Below are positions 23,001 to 38,000 of a stretch of 64,000 nt of DNA, in pieces. Source of the stretch: Meghimatium bilineatum (taxonomy: Eukaryota > Mollusca > Gastropoda > Stylommatophora > Philomycidae). The notes below the pieces were generated by a model. That model searched no databases. It saw only the letters and a list, made by a program, of their open reading frames with translations, and was not told the DNA's origin. Both the position numbers and the translations under genes were made by a program. Positions within the stretch are counted from its first letter, which is position 1; each line of letters begins with the position of its first letter. Where the stretch lies: the NCBI GenBank assembly GCA_034231615.1, contig CM067314.1:10887740-10951739 (forward strand), read 5' to 3'.

Positions 23001-26000
23001 TGAACCACCAATTAGATTTTTTTCTATGGTAACATTTAAACATACTATGCTCAATTGGAGCTTTGGAAGTATAAGTGGTTAATTCAATGGCTTCCTAATC
23101 CATTGGTTGATGGTTCAATTCTCACTTTAAAGTAATTGTTTTGGGCTCAGACATTAGTGAGTCTCAGGAAATGGATATATGAAGCAGCTATAAGCAATTT
23201 TCTCATGGTTGAAAATGTGCAAAATATAGAATTGAATAAAAAGCAAATATCTGTGATAATAAAAGAAATGGGGGTTTGGTTTTTTTAACATTAATTTTTA
23301 AAAAGAAAGAGATAATGAAATTCAAACTAAATCTGCAATATGGATTTTCCAATCTCTGGAAAATCACCCTTTGAGTTGCAGAGTAGATAATATCTACTCA
23401 AATTACAGATTAAAAAGAACTAATTAATTGAGGTGCACATACTTTGAGCAGAAATGCAGCTGATAAATATTCCTAGGAATCATAACCCATTCAACCTATG
23501 TCCCCGTTAGGCTCAAAAATGTCTTCAAAAATCACTGCTGTCAGCAATTGCAGTTATGAGTGTAGTAACATTCTTCTCTTTTGCATTCATTTCTGGATGG
23601 TAGGATGTAGTCCAGAGAATGTAGGATGTAGTGAGGAAGGCCATGGGCTATCAATAGCTAACTGCTCACAGCTAAATGGAATATATCATCTAAGCCAGTG
23701 TTTTCCAACTTTTAAAAAATTTACTATGCCCCATCTAAGTCTTTTTAAAATTCTGATATGCCTCCTTCCCCCCCCCCCCCCCCAATGTAACATACATATT
23801 TTTAATATTCAAAAATTGTATTGTTTTCCTCTGAATTACACCACTGAACAATTAAATCCTCCCCCATCTGTGGGTTGTGGTCCCCACATTGGGAGACATT
23901 GATCTAAGCTGTCCGGTTATATGTTTGCACAACTGCCAGTAGATGCTCCTAATGTATCACTCCACACAAACTCTACAACTTTAATCCTATACAATGTCTT
24001 CAAGTACCACCTCTAGAGTGATATGCACATGCCTGCATTGTACTTGCTCAAACACAAGACAATCTTTAGAGGAAACATTTTGACATCACTTGTGGTTTTC
24101 AACACAAAAAAGTATGTGGTCTACCAAGGCACTAGGAAATGGGTACCAATGCTCATTCTCAATGAGTATTTATTACCAAGCAAATGCTGAATGTTATGCT
24201 GGTCAGGCATATTCTGGTCAGTCTTGGACATACCACTGGCTAGTCAGATGAGCACGTATATGAAAACTTCATTGATGCTCTTTCATAACTCAGTTACCGT
24301 AACCTTTTTTTATTGACAGAAGTTGGAGCTCTCAGTATTTGTATTAGCTGCTTTTGATAGTTATAATCCTTGGTGCCTTGCCTCTGAGTTAATGCGTTGA
24401 ACATTGTTTCATGCAGCTCTCGGTATGGATCAAGAGATCCCAGACTACGACATGGATAGTGATGATGACATGTGGCTCAATCAACAGAAAAAGAAATTGG
24501 AAATCACACCACTTAAGTTTGAAGAGATGATGGACAGACTGGAGAAGGGGTGTGGACAACAGGTATACTTTCCTATAATTTTTTGGGGAAAATCTTTAGG
24601 ACTATCTTTCTTGATTAAATTTGGAATTTATAAACAATTAAAGTTCTTGCACTGCTAAATTAGCTGATAGGACTGAATATGAATATTAGTTAGTTATTAG
24701 AGATCTTCTTAAGAGTTCTGAAACGTCTGCTCTTTCTGTTGATGCAAACACTAATGTTATCTGTCATCAATTATGGTCTTGGTCTGCTCACACTGTCAGA
24801 CTTAAGTGGGTAGATTAGAAAGAATAAGGCTATGAGGATAGTGCTAGAATGTAACAAAGATCACTAACCTACACTGTCATGAGATTCTTGTTAGATTTTC
24901 CAAGCATTAAACTTTAGCAAGCTAAATAAAAATTATGTAAATTCCCCCACCTATCTGCTGCCAAATTATTTTTGGACAATTTGCATAATTTTTGTTTTAG
25001 GAGCTTTTGTACATTTAAAAAAATGGAAATAAACAATTTCCATTCTTTCATATTACTGAATGTGGTCCAGTGACAATAGGGATATGTAGGCAAAAATGAC
25101 AATGGGTTGTTGCTTGTTCCACTACAATGGATGTATATGTGCCTGGAAAATCACTACAAAAAAAAAAAAGATGGGTTGATAGCTATGTCCTTTAATGTTT
25201 TTGGGAAACTTAAATTTAGAATCTTGATCACATATTTAGACTAGTTGTTGTATAGTAGCCAGAGTTATTAAATGTTGTAAAGAAATGCTGAGGTAGACCA
25301 GGACCACTGGACCAGGAGAAGACTTCTTCATCTTGGTAACAAGTTGGAAGGTATAGTTTGAAAAAGGTCACCTGCTTCTTTTGTGTTTAGGGACTCTTGG
25401 ACTTGATTCTTGATTAGAAACTGGGCTCACAGCACGTGGAGCATTCCCATAAGTGCTCTGCCCTCTATTCCAGCAGCCATCCGACTCGATGGTGTTTAAG
25501 TCCAATTCCGCAGAAACAGGCATCAACATCAGGGCACAACTCTGGCCCTTGCGACAGGTTTCTTTGTTGTTTCGCGCACACACGCCGTGCCCGTAACTAG
25601 TTCAAGCACAACGTCGGCCTGTGGAACAACATGGTAACTGTTATCGAAGGTTACGACTACGGGAGTGTATAGATGATGTGCCATGAAGATTCTATAAGAA
25701 GATAACCTCAATATAAAGGCATGTCATCTACTAAGGTTTTCTGTTGCATGGTTGGTTTGTCTAGTGAGCCATTGGTGAGACCCACAGACGCAACCGCATG
25801 CGACTCCTTTCAGTCATCCAAATCATAAAATGATGTACTAGATATCAAAACATGACCTGTGAAAATTTATAATGTACAACTCAATTCTGCAAACAAGAGA
25901 CATGATACAAAGAGATATTAACGGGGGAAATACACAGTAGGAAAGACATTCCCAAAAACTAGCGAGTATCTACTAAATGCTTTTTAAAAATGCTTGACTC

Positions 26001-29000
26001 AAAACTGAATGAAAATGAATAAACATAATACTGTAGCTTGGTCAAAGAAATGTATTGTGTATATCGTTACCAATGCTGAAAAAACATTCTTTGAGCTATC
26101 AAAAACAAGTCAAATTTGGAGAATAAAATATCTATATCTGACATAGTAAATAAAGAACCAGTATACTTGTGTGTCGCCTTAGATATCATGGAGGCCTCAC
26201 ATTGAGAAAAACACCTGCATGTTTCTGAGATTTGAAAAGGGGCAAAAGAATAACAATACTAATCTGCCATGCTTGTTATGAGATGCAAGTAAGTATGTTT
26301 AGTGGATGTTGTTGGCCATCTCATCCATAGGGTCAAAATGGTCCAAAAGCAAAGTCAGATATATCAGAAGGAAAGGCGCAGATATTCATATCTAAGTTGT
26401 AATCCAAGACAATGCATTCCATTCTATGGACTGCATCTCAGAACAAATGCAGAAGGAGCTTGACAGATACCAGGAAGACCACCCCAAAAAATAACGGAAA
26501 ACGTACCTTTATCCTTCAGTCAGGTTGCTAAAAACATGATTCATGCTAATTATATTTCCTTTCGCAAGATATGTCCATAGAAGCGTCTCTGCAGAACAAA
26601 TTGTGGGAAATCCACACCGAGCTAAAACAAAGCTTGTTCAATATATGACTGGATGCTTTGTGATTGATTGCAGAAGATAAGTCCTTACGTGAACTGCATT
26701 CATAGTGGAGTGCAGTAGCCCAGTTGATAGTAGGCTTGCTTACTATCACTGGGTTACAGCTTGCCAGGTTCAAAACCACATCCGGGCACAAAAATCCAGA
26801 TCATGATCTCTCGTCTGACGTGAACTCTCCTTCAGTCAACCCAGCTGTAAATTGGTACCATTTGCATAAGCTAGGGAAGGTAAACACAGCAATGACTGAA
26901 AGTGGCCACCCCACCTAATAGTTGTTGTTGCTTAGTATATGAAGAGTTATACCCATCTCCAATGACAGGTTGCTGCCATGGGACCTACCTTCAACTTTCT
27001 TCTTACACTTCTCATAATTTAATTATCCCCGCCAGTTATTATTGTTTATGATTCCTGTAGATGGTGACACTTCCAGAGGCAAAATTGTTGCTCAAAGAAG
27101 ACGATGACCTGATCATTGCGGTCTACAATTATTGGTTGAGCAAGAGACTTAAAATGGTCAGTGAAATCATTATAATATTACTTTTAACAATGTATCATTA
27201 GTTCATACATTTTGTGTGTCCATATTGGTCATCTTTCAGTACTTCTTAATATTTTCTTTACATAATTTGTTTTTCTGCCTATAAAGTTGTTTTTGTTTAC
27301 GAATTATCATTCCACACTATGTATATTTTTTTCATTTGTTCACCTATTGACACTTTGTATGCATTATGTCTTTTAGGGATATAAAACCTGAACACAGTAT
27401 CTTTAATGCAGGTATGAAGACAGTACTGATATATATCTAGGAAACCTGGGAAATGAAAAATATACTACAGACATTTGTGAATAACTGAGAATAACACGAT
27501 AGTACTTATGTAAAACACAAGGTTGATTCGCTTTACAGTAAATGCCCAGACTGTTGGGTATGGGTATGAAAATACAGATATCAGTATACAGGACAGTTAA
27601 AACCTTATGGTCTCTTTCAAGAAAATACAAGACAAGCAGTAAAAATAAAGGCACTATCATAAATGCATTAGAAAGCAGACATCTAACAACATATGAGAAA
27701 TCCAATGATGTACGTATACACAAGCATTGTCGTATAAGGATAAGCGTACAAAGAATATGGAGAATGATAGCAAAATAAAACAGTGCCTGAAAACAACATG
27801 AATGACAACACAAAAGGTCCCACCAGCCAAATATAAAAAAAACAATTAATGATCGACATTAAGATCAAATGGTTTAAGAATATCAAACTGCAGTATATAG
27901 ATATTTCCAAAGCGTACTGATCATCATGGTGCAAGATTTTATTGCTGGGATTATATTGAATGCCACAGTCACCCAATGATCAGGGATAGTGAAATGTATT
28001 GCAACAGGAGTATGCATGCAGATGTTGGCAGAAACAATCACTTGGCATTTTGCCAGTTTCACCTATAGTTTCATCCATTTAAATGTCTTGTATACTATTA
28101 TCTTTGTTTATATCATTACCCAGCTCTGCATTTACTGTAAAGCTCATTGATGTTGTGTTTAATGTAAGTACTATTTGTTACATAGTTTTACAGCAGTTTC
28201 GCTTGTTGTCAATTAAGAAGAATACTAAACATTCGATGGCAGGAGAAAATAAAATATGAAAAGATATTGAGAAAAACAGACCAAGATCTTGTGGACACTC
28301 AGATTAAGGAAAGAAAGTAAAAGTGGATTGATCACACCCTCAGAAAACTGTTGTGAATAACTGTTATCTAGTCATGTTGCGCAATACCATTGTTGCTGGT
28401 GCGGCTTTGTGTCTCCAACTTCAGCGTGCTTCTTTGGACAGGACAGTGGTATGGCTCAACATACTCTGTTGGCTGGACTACATCCCATCTTGACTTCAAG
28501 GAGTTGGCCTCGATGGGTAGAAAACTAGTAAAAACTATAGCTAGAGATCGAGGACAGCAAACCTGAAGAGAGAAAAAAAGGATATATGGAATATCTAGGA
28601 ACATAGAAGATTTTCTGACTCTATGGCCTATGCACCTGAGGCTGTGAAAATTGTAGTAAAACACCTGAGGTAATTCAAGGACTTGACTGACTGATTATGT
28701 ATTATATTTTAAAAATATTTTCCATTTTTGTGCACATCTTGTATATTTTTAATTGATTCCCCCGTGTGTTCCTGGGACCAGAAAGGAGAGCACAGAATAG
28801 TGATACTGTTGCCTGCCATGTCGCAGGAGGCGACTAAGGGAGTTTTGAGTGTAGAGTTGGCTTCCCCATCCCATAGACAGTCAAGTACGCAGTAGCTATG
28901 CTGAAGTCGGATGTGTCAGTTCAAAAGGCGTAGATAACGCAGCCATACTGTAAACCCTGACACAGCTCATTCCGTTCTCCAGACTACATCCTGCTAATCT

Positions 29001-32000
29001 GGTGTTTTAAATGAAAACGAACTCAGAAGAATAATATCTTAATTCATGTTTATTAACTGTTTTTACTGTTTCCAGCAAAGACCTTTGATTGTAACAGTGA
29101 AAACAGAAAGAAGAGATGGAACTACTTCTAATAATCCATATGTTGCCTTCCGAAGACGAACTGAAAAGATGCAGACTAGAAAGGTAAATATTTTATTGAG
29201 GCATATTCAAGTAGTATGTAGTACAAGTTCTGGCATTGTGATCGTAAACAATTGAGATAACTCCCAGGTGAAGCACACCACAAATTAACTGATTCACTTG
29301 ATGAAACTGATAAATCTGTATGACTGTTTAATTGAGCTGACATAAAGCCGACTGATCGTTGTTTGTTAAAAGAGGGATTAGAACATATTGCTGAGGCATA
29401 ACCTAATACTGTAGTCTATATTTGTTATATCGGGCAGTGTTTGTGTTTTCATCTTTGTGTGACCTTATGGTCTGGGACAATAGAATAACCATGCATGCAA
29501 GTGTTGCCCAAAAAACACTTGACAGGCTATCCCCGTCCAAGGACCTTTGGGACCAACTATAAGCAATAAATACTATATTAATGTGATATTTTAACTAGAT
29601 ATAACCCCAAAAAAAAAAATATGAAAAAGAAATAAACAAGGACCTTTTCTATGTTGTGGTCCAACAAGGACGTTTATCAAGAAACAAATACAAACGGGAA
29701 ACGGAAAATCATTTAATTATTAAAAATGCACAGAGATGTCTCACAAATCCATCCCCGTGCTTGGGTTAGGTTTCTGTTGTAGTATCCATGATTGTGTTTT
29801 AAATCTACTTCAGCATTCATTCTCAAGCTCCCACTGGATCTCTCCATGGCGATGGTCCTGCTAAGTTTCCAGCAGGATACATCTAGAGAATAGAATTTTG
29901 TCTTCTGCGGATGTTTCAAATATAAAGAGGGAACTTGGTAGTTTGTAATATCATTTATCAATAACACCAATCGCTATTAATTAAAGAGGTGACCCAACAA
30001 TCTTAAGTTAAATATGGTGACCGACTGAGGATCTCACACACAGATGAATGTCCATGTGCATCCGGAACCCAAACTCCATGACTTGGGTTCCAGAAATCCC
30101 AAACACATACTTCAGGACCACCAAATATACAAAGAACAGAGACGAACTGGCTGGCTAATATATGAGGCAAAAGCTATGGCGCAGCTGCACTGACCTGGAG
30201 AAGACATGAACTTTGCCCTGATAACAGACTTGACAAAGTGACTCCATGATCAAGCTAGTCCTAGGTGGCAGAACAAGGTAAATGAAGAAATGTGGAGACA
30301 ACCAGGACCAAGATCTGGTGGACACCCAGATTATGGATATTGATTATGCACATACTCACAAAACAGTTAAAGATATATCTAGAAGATCAATGACATGGAG
30401 CTTGAGTGTTGACAGATCCAAAAGGGAGCAAAGAATAGCGATGCTTACCATAAAAGATGACTCAGAAGTTTTGGCGATGGGGTTGGCTGTTCCATCCCTT
30501 AGAGCAGGAGGTCTCAACTTAACAGACAGAGAATTGCTGTAATTGCTGATGCTCGTGAGCCCCTTTTAACTTGCATGACTCTAGCACATGCTTATGAGAG
30601 CACGCAACAGGTTAACATTGCTTTCCATCAAGGGTGTAAGTGATCCAGAAGCCATGCTGAGGTCAGATGTGCCAGGCCGAAAGGTGTGGATATTACAGCC
30701 AAGCTGTAAATCATGACACAACACATTACATTCTCAGGACTACGCTTTGCTGATCTGAGAATTGAGAAGAAATAAAGAATGACATGGAACTCTCCGAGAA
30801 AAAAGAAAACGGGTGATGTCTAGCTCAAGATCTGGTGGGTACACACTTATAAACCAGTAAAAAATATATCTAGAATATCAATGACATGGAATTCATGAGG
30901 AAAAGGTAAATAGGGAAGACCTAAGAATGCATGGAGAAAGACGACAAAAGACTTTACAGAGATGGGAATTATATGGAATGAGACTGGGAACATAAACCAA
31001 GGATGCACAAACAGAAAATCCTTGTCCAAGACCTATGCATCAGAGAATGCGTAAACAACCTATCGGGACCAAGGACTTGATGGATAATGGAACTAGTCAC
31101 TATGATATATTGTGTATTTTTAAAGTTTTTATGAGATTCTTGCACTGTGTATCATAGTTATTAGTAACCAAATTTATTTACTGTTACAGAATCGTAAAAA
31201 TGATGAGGTTTCTTACGAAAAAATGTTGAAGTTGCATAGAGATCTGCAGAAAACTTTGTAAGTTTTATTGCTGATTGTTGTTCTTATGCACACTTAAGCA
31301 TGTATTTTTGGAATTACATACATTTTGGGTGTTGAGGTGAGTGGTTATTTTGCAATTGTCTATATTCTTTTGTGTCATCTAGAAAGCAAACATGATGTAT
31401 CAATTATAGTAATGGTGATGCTGGTAGATCTCAGAGGAAGCTTGAGTTTGTCTCTCATGCTCCCTATGCCACAGACAGTAGTTTTGCTTTCAAATCCAGA
31501 TTGTCTAGCTAAGGAGGGAGCTGCAGATGATCAACCAGATGTGTCAATAACATACACTCAAGAGAAACACAGGATCAGGGCAATTAGCCAACTCCAGCAC
31601 AAGATGACTATCAAATTATGAAACGACCAAGTTGTCATTCTGCGCATCAGAACATGTATACAAAATTTCAAGATTGGCAACATGGCCATGTATATATTGT
31701 CTTTCCCCAGGTGGTTTGTGATCCACTCTTGCCGTTAAGTGTAAGGGTGATTGGAGCTCGAGCTTGCGTTCTATTGCCAGATGTGTGGCCTCGGCTGTGC
31801 TATGACCGTGTCTGTACAGGATGTCCCTGACGTTTTCTATCCATCTTTTCCGTGGTCTTCCTCTGGCTTTGTACCCTGATCTCATTTGGTTATATGCTTT
31901 GACGGGCAACTTTTCGTGATGCATTCTCATAATGTGGCCAAACCACTTGATCTGTTCTCTCTCTATGTAATCTGTACAAGATATTATACCTATTCTTTCC

Positions 32001-35000
32001 CTGATATATTCATTTTGCAATCTATCAAGCCTGGTGACCCCGGCAGCTTTCCTCAAGCATTTCATCTCACGTCACTATCTTTCTGTAATGTGAAGATGAG
32101 AGAGACCCGGTTTGGCACTGGTAACATAGTGTTCGTAGGAATATACTGTAGATCATTTCATGTATACATATGAACAGAAAAATGGAAATTTAACCCTGGA
32201 CCCGCATGAGGAATATCTCATGATGTCCCATCTGATCAGCCATCATTCATCAATAAAATTTGAGTATATTACATACTTAAATAGTGAGTCTGTACCTCTT
32301 GAGGAAGCCCTACAGCTCTTCATTTATACATGTACTGAGCAAAATACAGCAATCCCAGCCACCTATTTTTTTTTTTACCCCTTCAGTCTTGTCTCTGAGT
32401 TAAATTTCCATTTTGCTGAAATGTGTTTTAGTTGCTGTGGTTTGGGCTGTGATGCCATGCTTAAGTACCGGTCTAACTCTTCCTGTATATAATACTTTCA
32501 AGATTTTGATGTCCGCTCCCCTATTGTGCTTGCTATATTTTCATTCAATTTATACTGGAATTCTTTTCTACCAAAGGGTTCCTAGGCCAACACATCATCA
32601 GGATATCATGCCTGCCTCTGATCTATACAATGGTTGTTACATCCACTTTGTGTGAGGCGTCTATAAGCATTTCACACCACTCAGAATTTGAGTCTACTAG
32701 GTATGAAATAAAACTGTGTAGAAACCTGGTCATTGACAGAGGATACAAGAGCTATATTGCTTACAAATCCTTGGAATGGAAACAAACTGGACTAGGAAAT
32801 AATTGCATGAATCACTGTGCTGTCACATCTCAATGCTATTATTACATCAGATATTTATATAGTATATTCTCCTTCAGCATTCATTCTCAAACTCCCACTG
32901 GATCTCTCTTATAGTAGGACAATGGTCCTACTAGATTTCCAGCAGAATATAGTCCTCAGAATGGAAGTGCGGTGGGCCGTAGTTTTATTTGTGCCAATGA
33001 ACAGACACATCCATCTTTGGTGGATAAATAGTATAATGTAGTTCATGCGTTAGTATTGCATAGAGTTCAGCCATTAGCATATAGAAGTTCACATGCTGTC
33101 GTTTCCCTCGTCTCCTCTAAGATGAAATTGGTACACTGACTTTACAGGTTAGTGGTGGAATGTTCAGAAATTGAGCCAGTAAGTAGTCTACAGATGATGC
33201 TTGGATTTAGTTGAGGGCAGATATGGAGATTCTAATTAATTCTTCCAATGAATGCACTTTTAATTTCCACCACAGACAATTATGCATTTGCACTGCTCAA
33301 AGTGATGGCAACCTACTGAATGCAAAATATTGCTTATGAAATTGCTACAGCCAAAAACAATATTGTAGTTGATTGCAACATCTTGAAAAGGATACGCTTC
33401 TGTCTTTTTTTTTCTCATTCCATGGAAGGTCAAAGGTGTCATGCTCAGGTCAGATATATCTGTCAGAAAATTGCACATTTTGCAGCCATGCTTCAAACGA
33501 TGGCATAACACATTTTGTTCTCCTGACTACCATCCTGCAATAGAAGTAATAGAAACGTGAATAATCACAGAAATATTTGAGAAATTGGCACGGAGATTAA
33601 CAGAAGTGTCCCCAACACTAAGCTGTGAGGTCATTCACATTAGAAGGTGCTGTGTGTGAAATTTAACACTTTGCACACAAAATCCAGAACTGCAGCAGAC
33701 ATAAACAAAAAGTCTTCAAGTAGTGACTTGCTTATGCGCTTGTTCAGACCGTCATTTGATCTGTACACAGGAACATCTTTAGATGGGGATGTGCCCACTG
33801 CAGTAAATTTTACAGGCATGTTCTGCTGAAAGAATAGTTATTGGTAAATGGTAACAACATTACTGTATGTTGTGCATATGTACTAAATTGATAATTAGCA
33901 ATAAATGCTGCAAAACTGAAATCCAACAGATGAAATTTGGAAATTATGATGTTTGCTTCTCATTAGATAAACACATGAAAATTGATGTTTCAACCAAAAA
34001 GACATTATCAAGAACACATTAACAACATAACAAGACTGGCACCTTCACGCGACAGAGCTAAATATGATACATGTGTATTTAGAAATGCAGTCTCTCAGCA
34101 GATAGATGAACGGTGCGTATTATGCTCCCAGGTTATTCATACTCCTTATCAAGCTTGATGAAGTTCCCATCCTCATGATTTAATTTCTTCTTCAGCGTTC
34201 ATTCTCAAACTCCCGCTGGAACTCTTGTAGCAGGACAATGGTCCTATTAGATTTCCAGTAGGATGTCCAGAGAATGGAAATGCGATGTGTCGCCGTTTTA
34301 TTTGCACCAGCTGCCCAACACATCTGTCTTTGGCGGGATTTAATTTGACATTTAGTGTCTAACAGAAGTTAGGGAAGTATGCCATCTTCTAGAAGTGAAT
34401 ATAAGAAATATAGCATTGTTTGTGTTGAATGATTACATTAATTAATATTGTATCCACAGAACTCTTTTGGAGTTGTTGAAGAGAAGGGAGAAGAGTAAGA
34501 AAGAGTTGCTACAGCTGACGATAGAAGTTGCAGAGAAGAGGTTAGTTGTCATATTATGTTGTTTAGTCTGCGGTGAGTTAATGTAGAAAAATCTAAAACA
34601 TTTCTTTTATTATTTTATACACTCCTGCGAGGCAAGACATGACCACACTGGACTGAACTCAGGCAAAAAAATTGTCTGCTGCTCCAACCTGGAGAAGACT
34701 GGGAGCTTCATCCTGGCAACTGGCCTGAATATCTTCTGCATTCAGGATTCCTTTGGTCTTGCTAGATCTTCAGGCCAACCACTTTGAATGTATCCTCTTC
34801 TGCATTCAGGATTCTTTTGGTCTTGCTAGAAGATACATTCACGGTGACCAAACTAAAATTAGGTTCCTGGCTCACTTTGATTTAAGTAATTAATAGGAAG
34901 AAAACTATTAAATGTTTGCATATTAGAGGTAAGTTGACAGTAGGAGACTCATGAAATCTTGACGTAGGAACGGAAAGCTATGAGGAAGAGCGCAATAAAA

Positions 35001-38000
35001 CTTTTAATCAGGAAATCGAGCAATGATGACAGCTACAAAGGCAGGTACTTTTTACGATTATTTGTCCACACCCATGTGACTACAGTTTACTCTCTGTTAT
35101 AATTAGCGCATGTTTCATGCCATCAGAGAAATCTCACATAAATAGCAGACCTAGCTCACTGCGATGGGAGGATTCAACCCCCTAATCCTAACCTCAACAC
35201 CTCCCTCCCAAAAAAATAAACATCCAAGACCAGTCCTAACCCCAACCGTAAATACCCCTTCCCCTCCCAAAAACTAAAATAACCAGTCTCCCCTTCCATA
35301 ATATAATGTTCCATAATATAAACAGGGTACATGTTTTTAGTTGTGTAAATCTTCATGTGGGGGTGGACATATTATCTTGTAAAGAACCAAAAGGCGCAGT
35401 GTTATTACTGTGGACAGTATGGTAGATGTACCAGCTGGGCAGGATAGATGCTGGTCTGAGAGGGGTGTTTGAGCACACAGTGAGATCCAGCCTAGGAAGA
35501 AGGTGGTTAGTCACAGATCATCTAGGTACCTCTCTAAAGCTTTCTTGTGACTGTGACCTTTGTGTGTGCAATATGATATCCATGTTATTTTCTTGCTTCA
35601 GAAATGAAATGGAAGATTTTTCTGGTGCTGCTCTTGCTCAGGCAGAAGAAGAGAGAGAGAAAAATCCAACATTTGTCCCACCTTTTGCTCTTAATGGCCA
35701 TGGAGAGTGGGCACAGACTTGTAATGGGGTAGGTAACATCTTCAGGTGTTTGAAAACATGTATAATTTTTTCATCTTCTGTGTTCATTCTCAAACTCCCA
35801 CTGGATCTCTCTTGTAGCAGGACCATGGTTCTAGATTTTTAGTATAATGTAGTCCAGAGAATGGAAATTCATTGTTTTGCCGTTTTATTTGTGCCAATGG
35901 CCAGACACATCTGTCTTTGACAGGACATGTATAATAAGCGGGAATATTTGAAGAATTATGATATTATCAAATTACATCACACTGAAGTTGGATGTGGTGG
36001 CCATTGTTGCAAATAAAATAGTGATAAACACACTTCCTTTCTCTTAACTACATCCTGCTGGAAATCTAGTAGGACTGGACCATTGTTCTTCTACAAGAGA
36101 GATCCAGCATGAGTTTGAGGGTGAATGCTGAAGAATAAACAGACACACACAAGACTTGAACCCAGATGGTGTATGTGGACATAAGGGTTCTTGCCTTATG
36201 TGCAATCTTCTATTTGAATAGCTTCAGTATTGCTTAACTTAGGAAAGTGATCCTATTCTAGATACTCACTGTAAAACATCAACAATATTTTAGAGGAGTT
36301 CCCATTTAGAAGGGTGTTAACAAGTATGTGTTTCTGTGCTGTTTGATAGCTTATGCCATTACTCAAGAAACATGTCTACTGCAATAATGATGAAATATGA
36401 TTTATGATGTCTTGGGGATTTTAAAAAAAATCTGCATATTTCTTCATGTCACTGTAACAGATTTACATTATATTTATACTACACTGACTCATACAACTTT
36501 AGATGAAAGTTACACCCCTATAAATGGGCAATTCCATGTTTCACTGTGGGTATCTAGAATGGCACCAGTAAAGTCAATGTCAACAATATTTTCTCTATAT
36601 TTTTTTCTTTCAAATGCACATCTTGTGGTAGTTGTGTGTGTATTAACACTGGAAACAGTGAAGTCCAGAAGTTCTTATGTCTGTTATACAGACTCTAATT
36701 AATCTGGCATCACTTTTCTTTGCATACGGTATGAAGAGCAGTCATAGACTGGTTTCAAAAGCTTACGTTACACTGAATTATATTCTTCTTCTGCACTCAA
36801 TTCACAAACTCCTGCAAATAGCAGGGTGTAATCTGGAGAACAGAATACATTGTGTCATGGTTTACAGCTTCGCTGCGATATCTTTGCCTATCGGCTTGAT
36901 AAATGATATTCTGATTGTCGGGATATGCAAACAAAAAGTAATAAAGATTCTAACTTATGATCTGTCAGCTTTGAGAAAGTTATTTCTGTGTTTCTGCGTA
37001 AAGTAGTATGACAGTATCTAATTTGTGGATGATGGAAAATATGTAGTGACAACCAGAGCTCTCATATATATGTATCCTGTTTATATCTTCATCACAATGT
37101 CCAAGTTACAACATCCAGGGTTAAGACATCAATAATTCAATGTACATTATCTTAGGAAATATTAAACATCTCTTAGTTCACAAGCTTTCCTAGAGACTTA
37201 TTCCATCTCTCAACTGGGAGATTTTCAAGCTACTAAAACTTCCTAACTACAACTTTGAAACTAAACTTCCCTAACTACAACTTTGAAACTAAACTTCCCT
37301 AACTATAACTTCTAACTACACATCCTAGCTCCGGTATCAACCTGAGTCCTGGGCCTAGTCCGAAAATTCAAGAGTTCCCCAGTATTTGAGAAAAATGTTT
37401 CCCTTAGACATTCTCACATCTGTTTTAAAGACCAGCCCTCTTTGTCATTTAATTGAAGACTGCAAGTTACGTACATGGAAACAATTCTCCCCTGTCAATT
37501 TGCCGTGGGGGTCGCACACGCCAGACATCCTGTCTGCAACTCTTCTATTCAAGCTACTGGCATGTATTATTTCCCACCATTCGTGACAGACATGCCTCTA
37601 TACTTTACTACTTTGTTTACTCGTTAAATAGTCAATGCGAACAATACCTTTTATCTGGTATGCCAATACCTGGCCAAATGAGTCTCTCTTCACTGGCGGA
37701 AACAAACAATGCCCATTGTTAGGCCCTTCCTACATCTGTCGGCATGTTGATGTATGTTGTCTTTGCTAGCTTCGTGGAGACTTGTTCTTAAATATCGTTT
37801 AATGTGCCCTGAAGGCAGGTTTGTGACAATATTGTTACACTTTACTCATTCATTTAGTTCTGTCAGACATTCTGGTTGGGTATTGACCAAGCAGCCAACA
37901 TACTGTTCTATTGTTCTGGCCTGCCATGCCTCACTCTTTTACAATGGAACCCAAAAATACTGAAATCAGATGTGCTAGGCCAAAAGGTGTAAATATTGCA

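Noticed and set aside
27403..27976. Membrane-protein-like minus-strand frames
   Set aside because: Three overlapping frames rich in F, L and I in AT-rich intron DNA, with no family resemblance and no splice support.
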